Below are positions 43,412-51,828 of a stretch of 64,000 bases of DNA, piece by piece. Source of the DNA: Ignatzschineria cameli (GTDB lineage Bacteria; Pseudomonadota; Gammaproteobacteria; Cardiobacteriales; Wohlfahrtiimonadaceae); NCBI RefSeq assembly GCF_003121895.1, contig NZ_QEWW01000002.1, positions 248,001 to 312,000 of the forward strand. The letters are read 5' to 3'. The stretch's first letter is position 1, and each line of letters starts with the position of its first letter. A model generated the notes under the pieces. It was not told where the DNA came from, searched no databases, and saw nothing but the letters and a program-made list of their open reading frames with translations. A program made the position numbers and the translations under genes.

Positions 43412-43437
43412 AGAGCGCCCTATTTTTGAGGCGCTCT
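43412..43437 (+). terminator. Terminator-like hairpin after the PerM-like gene
   Basis: AGAGCGCC (43412-43419) / GGCGCTCT (43430-43437), 8 perfect pairs, loop rich in T. The tail is TATTAT, a poor U-tract. Confidence 0.55.
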
Positions 43438-43441
43438 TATT

Positions 43442-43597
43442 ATGGGCGATCCTCGGGATGATATTATCATCGAAGTGATGATGATAACTCTGTTATCGAG
43501 ATTGATGCGATTGATAGAAGAAGAGATTGAGAAACAATCCGAAAATATCGATCCGCTAAAAATGTTAGTTGAAAATATTAGTTTAAATGTAAATTAA
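43442..43597 (+). CDS. Possible small protein, 51 residues
   Basis: ATG to TAA, beginning just after the hairpin at 43412-43437. The peptide has a hydrophobic middle (MMITLLSRLMRLI) followed by acidic EEEIEKQSENIDPLKMLVE. GAGGCG lies about 8 bp upstream as a weak ribosome-binding site. No family recognised. It may be chance, since it lies in unannotated AT-rich DNA and is short. Confidence 0.25.
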   Translation: MGDPRDDIIIEVMMITLLSRLMRLIEEEIEKQSENIDPLKMLVENISLNVN

Positions 43598-43640
43598 AAT
43601 TGTAAATTAAAAAGTAGAAATTAAAAAGCACAAACTTAAA

Positions 43641-43694
43641 AGTAATTTAAGTAATTTAAGTAATTTAAGTAATTTAAGTAATTTAGGTTATTTA
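43641..43694 (+). repeat. Tandem repeat, five perfect 9-bp units plus one degenerate
   Basis: AGTAATTTA five times without change (43641-43685), then GGTTATTTA, and a weaker AGATAATTT after that. Confidence 0.95.
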
Positions 43695-43867
43695 AGATAA
43701 TTTGAAAATCTTAAATCAGCTAAATGGGTTAACTCTTTAATTTGAAAAATAAAAATTGCTCCCTTAATTCAAATAATTCCTTATTTCAATAATATTTTCT
43801 AAATAAAAATAGTTAGGAAAGAAGAAGAAAGGAGAGCGAAATAGAACCATTAACATGAGGAGGGGTT

Positions 43868-44926
43868 ATGTTTCAAGTGCTGCGTATTGCGAGTGCATTC
43901 GTAGGAATTATTGTCGGGGCAGGGTTTGCCTCGGGACAAGAGATTCTACAATATTTTACAAGTTTCGGTTATATGGGGATTGTCGGAGCATTTGTTGCGA
44001 CGGTTCTCTTTGCCTATATGGGAATGATGTTGACCCGTATCGGGAGCATTATGAAGGTTCATTCCCATAGTGAAGCGATCTACACCTTAAGTGGACGGGT
44101 TTTGGGCTCGGTCGTTGATGCTATTTTGGTCTTAACACTCTTTGGTGTCGGCGTTGTGATGGTTGCAGGCGCGGGAAGTTTAGGAACACAGTTTTTAGGA
44201 CTCTCTCCTTTTATCGGCAGCTTAGTGATGACGGTATTAATTGTAGCGACGGTACTGATGCCGATTCATCGTGTTATCTCGCTCATTGGTAGTATCACTC
44301 CTTTCTTGATTGTGGCATTAGTGGTGATCTGTACCTATAGCCTCTTCACCTATAGCCAAGATCTAGCTGTTTTAGAGCCTATCGCTACAAGTATTGAGAC
44401 CTCATTACCAAACTGGTTTGTTTCTGCCGTTAACTATGTCTCCTTTAATATCGCGGTAGGTGCCGGCATGGCATTAGTGATGGGCGGAAGTGAGTCTAAT
44501 GTAAAAATTGCCACATGGGGTGGTTTTTTAGGCGGAATAGGGGTTGGTCTCTTAATTCTTTTAGCACATTTAGCTATCTTCCTTAAAGTGGATATTGTGG
44601 GTGATTATCCTTTACCACTATTGAAAATCATTCAAGATATCTCGCCCGTATTAGGGGGCTTTATGGCGATTGTTCTCTTCGGTATGATCTACAATACCGG
44701 TGTTGCGATGTACTATGCATTTGTAGCGCGCTTTACAATAATGCAGACGAAAAAGTCCTATATCTTCGCTATTATAACGGGCGCTGTGGGCTATGTTGCA
44801 AGCTTCGTTGGTTTTACAGATTTGATCGCTTACTTCTATCCTTTGATCGGTTATTTAGGACTCTTCTTAATTGCGATCTTAATCTATGCACCTTTCAAAT
44901 TACGGAAGATGGCAGAGAAGCAGTAG
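43868..44926 (+). CDS. YkvI-family membrane protein (APC-superfamily-like)
   Basis: 352 residues, ~10 membrane segments. The start IASAFVGIIVGAGFASGQEILQYF is the family hallmark: a GAGFASG unwound helix as in APC/NSS-type transporters. A second glycine-rich break is NIAVGAGMALVMGGSES. Substrate unknown; sodium-coupled solute uptake is likely from fold. GAGGAGGGG precedes the ATG. A convergent terminator follows at 45055. Confidence 0.82.
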   Translation: MFQVLRIASAFVGIIVGAGFASGQEILQYFTSFGYMGIVGAFVATVLFAYMGMMLTRIGSIMKVHSHSEAIYTLSGRVLGSVVDAILVLTLFGVGVVMVAGAGSLGTQFLGLSPFIGSLVMTVLIVATVLMPIHRVISLIGSITPFLIVALVVICTYSLFTYSQDLAVLEPIATSIETSLPNWFVSAVNYVSFNIAVGAGMALVMGGSESNVKIATWGGFLGGIGVGLLILLAHLAIFLKVDIVGDYPLPLLKIIQDISPVLGGFMAIVLFGMIYNTGVAMYYAFVARFTIMQTKKSYIFAIITGAVGYVASFVGFTDLIAYFYPLIGYLGLFLIAILIYAPFKLRKMAEKQ

Positions 44927-45054
44927 TAGTTTGCTAGCGTTGCTATTGCAGGATTTTTGAGTGCTTTGAGGATCTTTAAAGATCTTCAAAAATCTCTAAA
45001 AGTTACTGAAAATAGCAAACAATAATTAACAATCAATTAAAATGAAAAAATTTA

Positions 45055-45082
45055 GGGTAGTCTGCTTAGCAGCTACCCTTTT
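45055..45082. terminator. Bidirectional terminator between ykvI-like and the prepilin-like gene
   Basis: GGGTAG (45055-45060) / CTACCC (45073-45078) plus inner CTGC/GCAG around a TTA loop, one bulged T. TTTT follows on the plus strand; AAAAAATTT precedes it, giving a U-run on the minus strand. The hairpin overlaps the prepilin-like stop codon. Confidence 0.7.
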
Positions 45083-45644
45083 CATTGGTAAGGCGAAAAT
45101 AGCCATAGACATTGATAATGAAGGAGGGGAGATTTTGGTGATTTCGGGCTTTATTTTGGTAACAGATATTGATTCTTCCATTCGGCAATGAGCGAGCCAT
45201 ACCGTAACCATATTCTCTGCGGGCATTGATATTGAGTCCACCACCAATATTCACCGTTGTAGTAATCATCAGTTGCTGCCGACTCTTCTTTGCAAGAGGG
45301 TAGTAGTGCAAAATAGTCTCTTCTATCGGGATGAACTGTTGTTGATCATCGTAGAAGAGAAGCCAACCTGGCCAGATTCGTTCCTCTTCTCCGAGGCAAT
45401 GGAGGCCATCACGACTGCCACAAAGTGTTAGCGACCGCTCCTCTAACGAAGCCAAGTTTTTGACCATCTGTAGATCCTGTTTTAGATGAAATGTTGCAAT
45501 CTCAAGCAGAATCGACTCATGAAGTGAGCGGTAGAGAGGGATAAGGGCAAAGCTTGTCAGCGCGATAAGTAGAAGGAGAAGAATCATCTCTAGGAGTGTC
45601 ATACCTCGTTCATGATTTGGCGTATAGATCATCTTTTTTATCAT
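45066..45644 (-). CDS. Type IV pseudopilin, FimT/GspH-like
   Basis: 192 residues. The prepilin peptidase site is ERG|MTLLEM (cleavage after Gly14, Glu at mature position 5), followed by the long hydrophobic helix ILLLLLIALTSFALIPLY. The C-terminal globular part holds Cys pairs and the end of a GspH/FimT fold (GRINICYQN). Such minor pilins prime type IV pili, type II secretion or DNA-uptake pili. It lies downstream of the ComEA-like gene, separated by a pyrimidine-rich leader (read on its own strand). Confidence 0.8.
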   Translation of the reverse strand: MIKKMIYTPNHERGMTLLEMILLLLLIALTSFALIPLYRSLHESILLEIATFHLKQDLQMVKNLASLEERSLTLCGSRDGLHCLGEEERIWPGWLLFYDDQQQFIPIEETILHYYPLAKKSRQQLMITTTVNIGGGLNINARREYGYGMARSLPNGRINICYQNKARNHQNLPSFIINVYGYFRLTNEKGSC

Positions 45645-45659
45645 CTTTTTTCTTTACCT

Positions 45660-45845
45660 TACTGTTTCTCTCTTTCTCAAGGAAACAGGAAATAGGAAGT
45701 AGGGGAGAATAAAAATAAAAGAGCTCAAAAGAATGTAGACGAATCTAGAAGAGAACAAAAGAATAATGAGGGTAGAGAGATGGGGAGAAACGGGAGGAGA
45801 TAGTTGAGTTAGGGAGAGTATAGAGAGTTATGAGCGAGGAGATAT
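45660..45845 (+). other. Purine-rich tract between comEA-like and prepilin-like genes
   Basis: Roughly 180 bp in which the plus strand is nearly all A and G (runs such as GGAAATAGGAAGTAGGGGAG). The genes here read from the minus strand, so their mRNA would be pyrimidine-rich. No protein or hairpin explains it. Confidence 0.6.
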
Positions 45846-45869
45846 CTCTCCCCTTTCTCCTCAGATCTT

Positions 45870-46214
45870 CTACTTCTCAGTAGTAGAGTCTTCACTATTA
45901 TCGATGACTTCAGCATTCTCCACGATCTCATCGATAATAATATTATCGCGATTCGCTTCTAAGGTCTTTTCACCAATCCCTTTAACTGCGAGAAGATCCT
46001 CAGCACGCTTAAAGGGGCCATTCTGTTCACGATATTCAACAATTGCCGTTGCCTTAACTGGACCAATATTGGTTAAATTCTCCATAATGGTATCGACATC
46101 TGCCGTATTGATATTGATCGGAGCAGCTTGGGTGATTGCCATTAGAAGCGATGTGATGAGCAGTGAGATAGAGAGCTTTACTCTAGTGAGTGTTGTGATG
46201 ATATTACCTTTCAT
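45870..46214 (-). CDS. ComEA-like helix-hairpin-helix protein
   Basis: 114 residues. A signal-peptide-like N-terminus (ISLLITSLLMAITQA) is followed by a classic ComEA core: ININTADVDTIMENLTNIG, KATAIVEYREQNGPFK and LLAVKGIGEKTLEANRD. These are paired helix-hairpin-helix motifs that bind DNA without sequence preference. ComEA is the periplasmic DNA receptor in natural competence. It lies just downstream of scpA and upstream of a pseudopilin-like gene. Confidence 0.88.
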   Translation of the reverse strand: MKGNIITTLTRVKLSISLLITSLLMAITQAAPININTADVDTIMENLTNIGPVKATAIVEYREQNGPFKRAEDLLAVKGIGEKTLEANRDNIIIDEIVENAEVIDNSEDSTTEK

Positions 46215-46302
46215 AAAAACTCCTTATTTCAAATGGTTAGAAAAAAGACCTTCTAAAAATAAGCAGTTTTAACTGTAGGTAACTCTTCTAGGAGATGGGA
46301 AA

Positions 46303-47085
46303 TTATTCTCTATAGAGCGTGATTAAGATATCACTATAGGCTTCTTCCTGTGTGAGGAGAATCTGCTGCTTTCGTGCTAACTCTAAGAGTGAGAGGAAGG
46401 AGATGGTAATTCCATATCGACCTTCAGCAGGATTGATGAGCTCCGTAAAGGGGAGTGGTTTTTCAGGACTCAAACGATCCATAATTTCATCGATACGATC
46501 ATTGATTGAGATCTTTTCAGATTCAACTTGATGCTTTTGATGGAGATTGGCGCGTGCAATAATCTTCTCTAATGCTTGAAGAAGCTGTGATAGCTCAATG
46601 GTTGGCGCTGGGGTCTCGATGACAATATTGGGCGTTTCGGGTGAAACGGGAAAGGTATCCCGATAGAAGATTGCCTGTTGGGAGAGCTGATTGGCCGCTT
46701 CCTTATATTGTGCATAGATCTGCAAGCGACGAATTAACTCTTGACGAGGATCGAGCTCCTCTTCAATATCATCAACTTCCGGCGTTGGGAGAAGAATTCG
46801 AGATTTAATCTCTGCTAACCATGCTGCCATTACAAGATATTCTGAGGCTAGCTCAAAGCGTTCCTCTTCAAGATAATCGATATAGGACATATATTGTGTG
46901 GTGATGTCACTAATGGGGATATCGAGAATATCGAAGTTATTTTTACGAATAATATGGAGCAGCAGATCGAGTGGTCCCTCAAACTGATCGAGCCAAATTT
47001 CAAAGGCATCTGGGGGGATAAAGAGATCGACAGGGGGATTGAGTTGCTCCCCCTTAAAGATCGCTATATTATCATGTTCACTCAT
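46303..47085 (-). CDS. scpA: Segregation and condensation protein A
   Basis: 260 residues. The kleisin N-terminus holds FEGPLDLLLHIIRKNNFDILDIPIS and the family EYLVMAAWLAEIKSRILLP. It bridges SMC heads in chromosome condensation. scpB, the usual partner, does not follow; the next gene is comEA-like. trpS lies upstream, as in several proteobacteria. Confidence 0.94.
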   Translation of the reverse strand: MSEHDNIAIFKGEQLNPPVDLFIPPDAFEIWLDQFEGPLDLLLHIIRKNNFDILDIPISDITTQYMSYIDYLEEERFELASEYLVMAAWLAEIKSRILLPTPEVDDIEEELDPRQELIRRLQIYAQYKEAANQLSQQAIFYRDTFPVSPETPNIVIETPAPTIELSQLLQALEKIIARANLHQKHQVESEKISINDRIDEIMDRLSPEKPLPFTELINPAEGRYGITISFLSLLELARKQQILLTQEEAYSDILITLYRE

Positions 47086-47211
47086 ATCTGCTGAGCATCC
47101 TTCTTATCGCTTTTTTGTATGATCAAGGCCTCTTTTAGATGAATCTCTTTAAAAAAGAATTTTTAAAAGAGGGTCTTTAGAGAGTCTTTAGAGAGTTTTG
47201 AAAGGAGGGGA

Positions 47212-48219
47212 TTAGATAAAATTGCGTAAACCCACTGCATCTTTCAATTTTTGTAGCATCTCTCTTGCTGGAATACGCGCTCTTTCCGCCCCTTTTTGGA
47301 GGGTCTCTTCAATGATTTGTGGATTAGCCATTAGCTCATAGTAGCGCTCTCTTGACTCTTGAATTTGCTCATTGATGAGATTAAAGAGCGCTTTTTTAGC
47401 ATCTCCCCAACCCATTCCATCAATTAAGGCTGCACGGAAAGCGGCAGTCTCTTCGGTAGTGCCAAATGCTTTATAGATATCAAATAGGTGAGCGCTATCG
47501 GGATCTTTAGCTTCACCGGGCTCTAATGAGTTTGTCACAATACGATTGATCGCTTTTTGTAATTTTTTCTCAGGGAGGAAGAGGGGAATTGTATTGTTAT
47601 AGGATTTACTCATCTTGCGACCATCAAGTCCTGGCAAAATAGCAGTCTCATCATCGATCACCTCTTGTGGCATCACAAAGAATTCAGCTTGATAGATATG
47701 ATTGAAGCGTTGAGCGATCTCACGAGCAATCTCTACATGTTGTCGTTGATCACTACCTACCGGAACAAGATCTGCATTGAATGTTAAGATATCGGCTGCC
47801 ATTAGAACAGGATAGGAGAAGAGCCCCATTGTGATACCACGATCGGGATCATTCTCTTGAGCAAGATTCTCATCAACAGCTGCTTTATAAGCGTGGGCAC
47901 GATTCATCGTCCCTTTTGCTGTGACACAATTTAGAAGCCAGGTAATTTGCGGGATCTCTTCAATATCCGATTGACGATAGAAGATCGCTTTATCGGTATC
48001 GAGGCCAAGCGCCATCCAAGTTGCGGCAATCTCAAGGCGAGATTGATTGACCAATTCAGGATCTTGACACTTGATTAAAGAGTGAAGGTCAGCAAGGAAG
48101 AAGTAAGCATTATCGTGAGTTTTACTCAACTCAATGGCGGGGCGAATAGCACCGGCATAATTTCCCAGATGGGGAGTTCCTGTTGTACTAATTCCTGTTA
48201 AAACTGTCTTCTGTTTCAT
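47212..48219 (-). CDS. trpS: Tryptophanyl-tRNA synthetase
   Basis: 335 residues after choosing the ATG at 48219, which has AAAGGAA at about 5 bp; the reading frame extends 25 codons further upstream but without a good site. Class I motifs are TPHLGNY (HIGH-type) and GRKMSKSYNNT (KMSKS). GSDQRQHVEIAREIAQRF is also typical. Cytoplasmic. The 5' neighbour is truA and the 3' neighbour scpA. Confidence 0.95.
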   Translation of the reverse strand: MKQKTVLTGISTTGTPHLGNYAGAIRPAIELSKTHDNAYFFLADLHSLIKCQDPELVNQSRLEIAATWMALGLDTDKAIFYRQSDIEEIPQITWLLNCVTAKGTMNRAHAYKAAVDENLAQENDPDRGITMGLFSYPVLMAADILTFNADLVPVGSDQRQHVEIAREIAQRFNHIYQAEFFVMPQEVIDDETAILPGLDGRKMSKSYNNTIPLFLPEKKLQKAINRIVTNSLEPGEAKDPDSAHLFDIYKAFGTTEETAAFRAALIDGMGWGDAKKALFNLINEQIQESRERYYELMANPQIIEETLQKGAERARIPAREMLQKLKDAVGLRNFI

Positions 48220-48337
48220 TTTAGTTCCTTTATCGCAAATTAGAATAAGCAATTGAGAGATTTGAGATGGACCGCTCCATTGCTGTAATAACAATTCCTA
48301 ACTAATAATACTCTATTTTGAGACTTAAATTTTGATA

Positions 48338-49204
48338 CTATGCAATCGACATTTTTGTCGTAAGAGATAATTGTGGCATCAGAGCCGTAGGATATTCCAC
48401 ATGGTAGAGATGTAAACCTTGCGGGGGCACTGTCATTCCCCCTTTTGTCCGATCCCGACTCTCTAAGACTTGTTGAGGATAAATGATCTTCTCTTTCCCT
48501 AATCCGACTTCAAGAAGCGTTCCTACAATATTTCTGACCATATTGTGTAAAAAGGCATTTGCTTTTAATTCAATCTCAATAAGTGGCCCATTCTGTTGGA
48601 AGGTGATGTGATGGATATTTCGAAAAGGGGTTGTTGCTTGGCACTCTGATGAGCGGAAAGCAGAAAAGTCATGCTCCCCGATTAAGGCTTGAGCGGATTG
48701 CTCCATCCTTATCACATCTAACGGATGGTAGCACCAGAGACTCTGAGTTCTAAGAAGAGGGCTACGATAGGGATGATTGTAGATGATGTAGCGATAGGTA
48801 CGGCTGATAGCGCTAAATCGAGCATGAAATTGGGAAGAGACCTCGGTAATATCGCGGACGGCACAATCAGCCGGAAGATTAGAGTTAATGCCTAACATCC
48901 AGGCGCGCTTTTCACGAACGGCATCGCTATCGAAATGGGCGATCTGATTAATACCATGGACGCCAGCATCGGTGCGTCCGGCACAGACAAGTTTAATCTC
49001 CTCATTTGCCACAAAGCTAACAGCCTCTTCTAAGACCGCCTCAACTGAACGAACCGGCGGATTGAGCTGTTTTTGCCATCCCTTGAAGTTCGTACCATCA
49101 TACTCAATTAGGAGTGCATAGCGATGTTGGGACGCTGACATTTCTTGGGGGGCTTTCTCGTCGGTCATCTTATTGTCACAAATGGGTTTTATAGAATTTT
49201 GCAT
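48338..49204 (-). CDS. truA: tRNA pseudouridine(38-40) synthase
   Basis: 288 residues. YDGTNFKGWQKQ, the catalytic AGRTDAGVHG (Asp nucleophile) and FLHNMVRNIVGTLLEVG are all present. It modifies the anticodon stem-loop. The first ~22 residues (MQNSIKPICDNK...) extend past the usual start; an ATG at 49141 (MSASQHRY) or 49168 is possible, with no clear ribosome-binding site for any. It follows the hexR-like gene by 28 bp. Confidence 0.95.
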   Translation of the reverse strand: MQNSIKPICDNKMTDEKAPQEMSASQHRYALLIEYDGTNFKGWQKQLNPPVRSVEAVLEEAVSFVANEEIKLVCAGRTDAGVHGINQIAHFDSDAVREKRAWMLGINSNLPADCAVRDITEVSSQFHARFSAISRTYRYIIYNHPYRSPLLRTQSLWCYHPLDVIRMEQSAQALIGEHDFSAFRSSECQATTPFRNIHHITFQQNGPLIEIELKANAFLHNMVRNIVGTLLEVGLGKEKIIYPQQVLESRDRTKGGMTVPPQGLHLYHVEYPTALMPQLSLTTKMSIA

Positions 49205-49232
49205 CTTTTAGTCGGCTCTCATTTGATCTGAC

Positions 49233-50069
49233 TTACTCTTTTGTGCGTTTGGAATCGATGATTTTAAGGGAGTTCTCCATTGCGATTCTAAACTCAGGAC
49301 CTTTTTTAAGCGCTAAGGTTACAAGGAGAATATCAACAATAGCAAGGTCGGCAAGGCGGGAGATCATCGGCATATACTCTGAAGTATCCTCTTTAGTTCC
49401 AGACTCTAAAACAACGGTTGCATGGTAACTTAAAGGGGAATTTTTCGGAGCAAAAGCGATCACCTTAGCACCATTAGAGAGGGCAAGATCTGCCGAGTCG
49501 ATAACATCTTGACTCTTTCCGGTATGAGAGACCGCTATCAGGACATCTTTAGGGGTTAGTAGACTGGCCGCTAAACTATGAACATGATGATCGGTATAGG
49601 CAGAAACAGGAATCCCAACGCGCAGTAGCTTTTGCTGGATATCATTGGCAACAACCCCTGATACACCATGGCCGATACACATCACTTGATTGGCTTGCTC
49701 TAAGAGTCCAATGGCTTGATCGAGATCCTCCTCTTTAAGGAAGTTCTTCATATTGAGAAGAGCGGCGCTCGATTGGTCGATCAACTTAATAATGATGCTT
49801 GCTGTAGAATCGTGAGGCGAGATACTGCCGTGAACAAAGGGAACGCCCGATCGTAAACTCTTAGCGAGGAGCTGTTTAAAGGTGTGGAAGCCTTCATAGT
49901 TTAGAGCGTGGCAGAAGCGCATAATGGTGGGTTCTGAGACTCCAGCTTTTTCAGCTAATGCACTAATGGAGAGATCAACAGCTTCATTTGGATGAGCTAA
50001 GACCCAATCAGCAACTTTTGCTTCAGACTTCCGAAGATGATGATAGTTATTTTGGATATGAGATAACAT
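49233..50069 (-). CDS. hexR: RpiR/HexR-family transcriptional regulator
   Basis: 278 residues. An N-terminal RpiR-type helix-turn-helix (ISALAEKAGVSEPTIMRFCHALNYEG) is followed by a SIS sugar-phosphate domain (MCIGHGVSGVVANDIQQKLL, VSHTGKSQDVIDSADLAL). HexR senses 2-keto-3-deoxy-6-phosphogluconate and controls Entner-Doudoroff genes. It lies 10 bp after glk, which supports HexR over other RpiR members. Confidence 0.85.
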   Translation of the reverse strand: MLSHIQNNYHHLRKSEAKVADWVLAHPNEAVDLSISALAEKAGVSEPTIMRFCHALNYEGFHTFKQLLAKSLRSGVPFVHGSISPHDSTASIIIKLIDQSSAALLNMKNFLKEEDLDQAIGLLEQANQVMCIGHGVSGVVANDIQQKLLRVGIPVSAYTDHHVHSLAASLLTPKDVLIAVSHTGKSQDVIDSADLALSNGAKVIAFAPKNSPLSYHATVVLESGTKEDTSEYMPMISRLADLAIVDILLVTLALKKGPEFRIAMENSLKIIDSKRTKE

Positions 50070-50079
50070 AAGCTCCTCA

Positions 50080-51093
50080 CTATTGATAATGGTTAGATAA
50101 GATCTGTTTTAATCCGATCAAAGTAGCATAAGGGTGAGTGATGAGATAGGTCGGGACCTCGGTCAAGATCTCATCAATATGACTCCTATTGCAGAAGGCT
50201 TCTCGAAAAGGAGAGGCGAGAAGAAAGGGTTGAAAGCGAGGGGCAAACCCGCCGGCAATATAGAGTCCGCCTAATGCACCGCTAGTTAAAACGGTATTTG
50301 CCGCAACATTTCCCAACATCGCGCAGTAGCGAGAGAGAACCTCGATAGCAAAGGGGCTCTTCTTCTCTAAAGCTGCTTCAAGAAGACTTTTCGCAGATGA
50401 AAAATCGACCGGAGTCTGCCCCTGAATTTTAGCCATTGCCATGATAAGGCGTGGAATTCCTCTTTGACACCCTAAGAGATCTTCTACTGTTACCGGGCGA
50501 TGGAGCATCTGCTCAACGAGCTTAACAATGGCAATCTCTTCTTGATCTTGAGGTGGATAGAGGGCTTGCCCGCCCTCTGCCGCAACGGTAAAACTCCCCT
50601 TTTGTGAAGGGATTAATAGGGCAGAGCCAAAGCCGGTGCCGGAGCCAATGACTGCTTTAGGAAGCATCGCGTTAGAGCGGATCGATTTTGAGCACTGCTC
50701 ATTTGCTATCCGCTCCTCTTGGAGGTGATCGATCTTAACAACTTCTCGCTCTGTTAGATGATCAAGTGATGCGGCTAATGCGGCAAAGTCATTGAAGGGT
50801 TCAACCTTTACAGCGAGCCTGTTGGCCATCTCTTTGAGACTAAAGCGCCAATGATTATTACTCAAAGAGATGAGATCTCCTTGAATAGGAGCCGCAATTG
50901 CCATCAATAAGCGCTGAGGAGTTGGGGGTGCAACATCTCTTAAATATTGTTCAATTAACTCAATGGGAGAGAGAAATTCAGCAGATGGATATTGACGAAT
51001 ATGGTGAATCTCCCCCGCTTGATCAAGATAGGCGATCCGAGTAAATGTTGCGCCCATATCAGTAATGAGGGTTGAGACATCATTATGCTTCAT
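50080..51093 (-). CDS. glk: Glucokinase
   Basis: 337 residues. Sugar-kinase landmarks are STLITDMGATFTRIAY (phosphate-1), FNDFAALAASL (catalytic Asp region), VIGSGTGFGSALLI, EGGQALYPP (family usually EGGH) and GGLYIAGGFAPRF. An upstream in-frame ATG exists at 51141, but the ATG at 51093 gives the usual N-terminus and overlaps the engB stop by 11 bp, so translation is probably coupled. The phosphate-1 loop GATFTR and the EGGQ motif vary from the E. coli form. The hexR-like gene is 10 bp downstream. Confidence 0.9.
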   Translation of the reverse strand: MKHNDVSTLITDMGATFTRIAYLDQAGEIHHIRQYPSAEFLSPIELIEQYLRDVAPPTPQRLLMAIAAPIQGDLISLSNNHWRFSLKEMANRLAVKVEPFNDFAALAASLDHLTEREVVKIDHLQEERIANEQCSKSIRSNAMLPKAVIGSGTGFGSALLIPSQKGSFTVAAEGGQALYPPQDQEEIAIVKLVEQMLHRPVTVEDLLGCQRGIPRLIMAMAKIQGQTPVDFSSAKSLLEAALEKKSPFAIEVLSRYCAMLGNVAANTVLTSGALGGLYIAGGFAPRFQPFLLASPFREAFCNRSHIDEILTEVPTYLITHPYATLIGLKQILSNHYQ

Positions 51094-51703
51094 GATGATT
51101 GATCCACGCTCCAATATATTGTAAAGCTTCATTGAGCCCAATTTCAGGCTTTGTTGAGGAGAAGAGCTGTACCGTAATAGGCATTGTAAATTCGCTCTCT
51201 ACCACTTTACGGACATGATACAGCGCTTTAGAAGCTTCGTTCTTACTCAATTTATCTGCTTTTGTTAAGAGAATATGGGTCGGGAGCTCTTGATACTCAC
51301 ACCAGTGGAGCATCTGCTTATCAAGTTCTGTTAGTGGATGACGGGAGTCCATCAGCATAATAAGGGCATCGAGCTGTTCCCGTTTCTCGAAGTAACCCTG
51401 TAATATTTTTTGCCAATGCTCTCGCATCGGTAGTGGGACTTTAGCATAACCATAGCCGGGAAGGTCAACTAGATAGAGCCCTTCTAAGACCTCAAAATAG
51501 TTGATCAGCTGGGTTCGTCCTGGCGTCTTACTTGTTCGTGCTAAGGTCTTCTGTCCGGTGATAAGATTGAGAGCGCTCGACTTTCCTGCATTTGAGCGAC
51601 CGGCAAAAGCGATCTCTGCACGGCTCTCAGGAAGTTGATTTAAACCATTTGCGCTCGTCTTAAAAGTGGTTTTTCTTAGTAAAGAGCGAATATCTTGCAT
51701 CAT
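51083..51703 (-). CDS. engB: Ribosome-biogenesis GTP-binding protein EngB (YihA/YsxC)
   Basis: 206 residues from the ATG at 51703, which has AGGAAGG just upstream; 22 more codons are open but unlikely. GTPase motifs are AGRSNAGKSS, TPGRTQLIN, VDLPGYGYAKV and LLTKADKL. It functions in 50S assembly and is often essential. Its end overlaps glk by 11 bp. Confidence 0.95.
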   Translation of the reverse strand: MMQDIRSLLRKTTFKTSANGLNQLPESRAEIAFAGRSNAGKSSALNLITGQKTLARTSKTPGRTQLINYFEVLEGLYLVDLPGYGYAKVPLPMREHWQKILQGYFEKREQLDALIMLMDSRHPLTELDKQMLHWCEYQELPTHILLTKADKLSKNEASKALYHVRKVVESEFTMPITVQLFSSTKPEIGLNEALQYIGAWINHHEA

Positions 51704-51828
51704 TAACCTTCCTATCTGTCCGTGGATTGTGTAACGCAATATTCTACCCTTTATTGGGGGGAAATGCACCTCTAGGAAGCAGGGAGATGAGATGATTTTA
51801 CGCTATTTTTCTCAGCGTTTAGAGAGGG

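Larger units (their letters stand above)
43264..43867. other. Intergenic 604 bp, the longest gap in the window
   Basis: It contains an inverted repeat (43412-43437), a candidate short ORF (43442-43597), a 9-bp tandem array (43641-43694) and AT-rich DNA up to the ykvI-like gene's GAGGAGGGG ribosome-binding site. I see no RNA gene. Confidence 0.6.

Noticed and set aside
45904-46272. A 122-codon open frame on the plus strand
   Set aside because: It lies opposite the ComEA-like gene, which has clear motifs.
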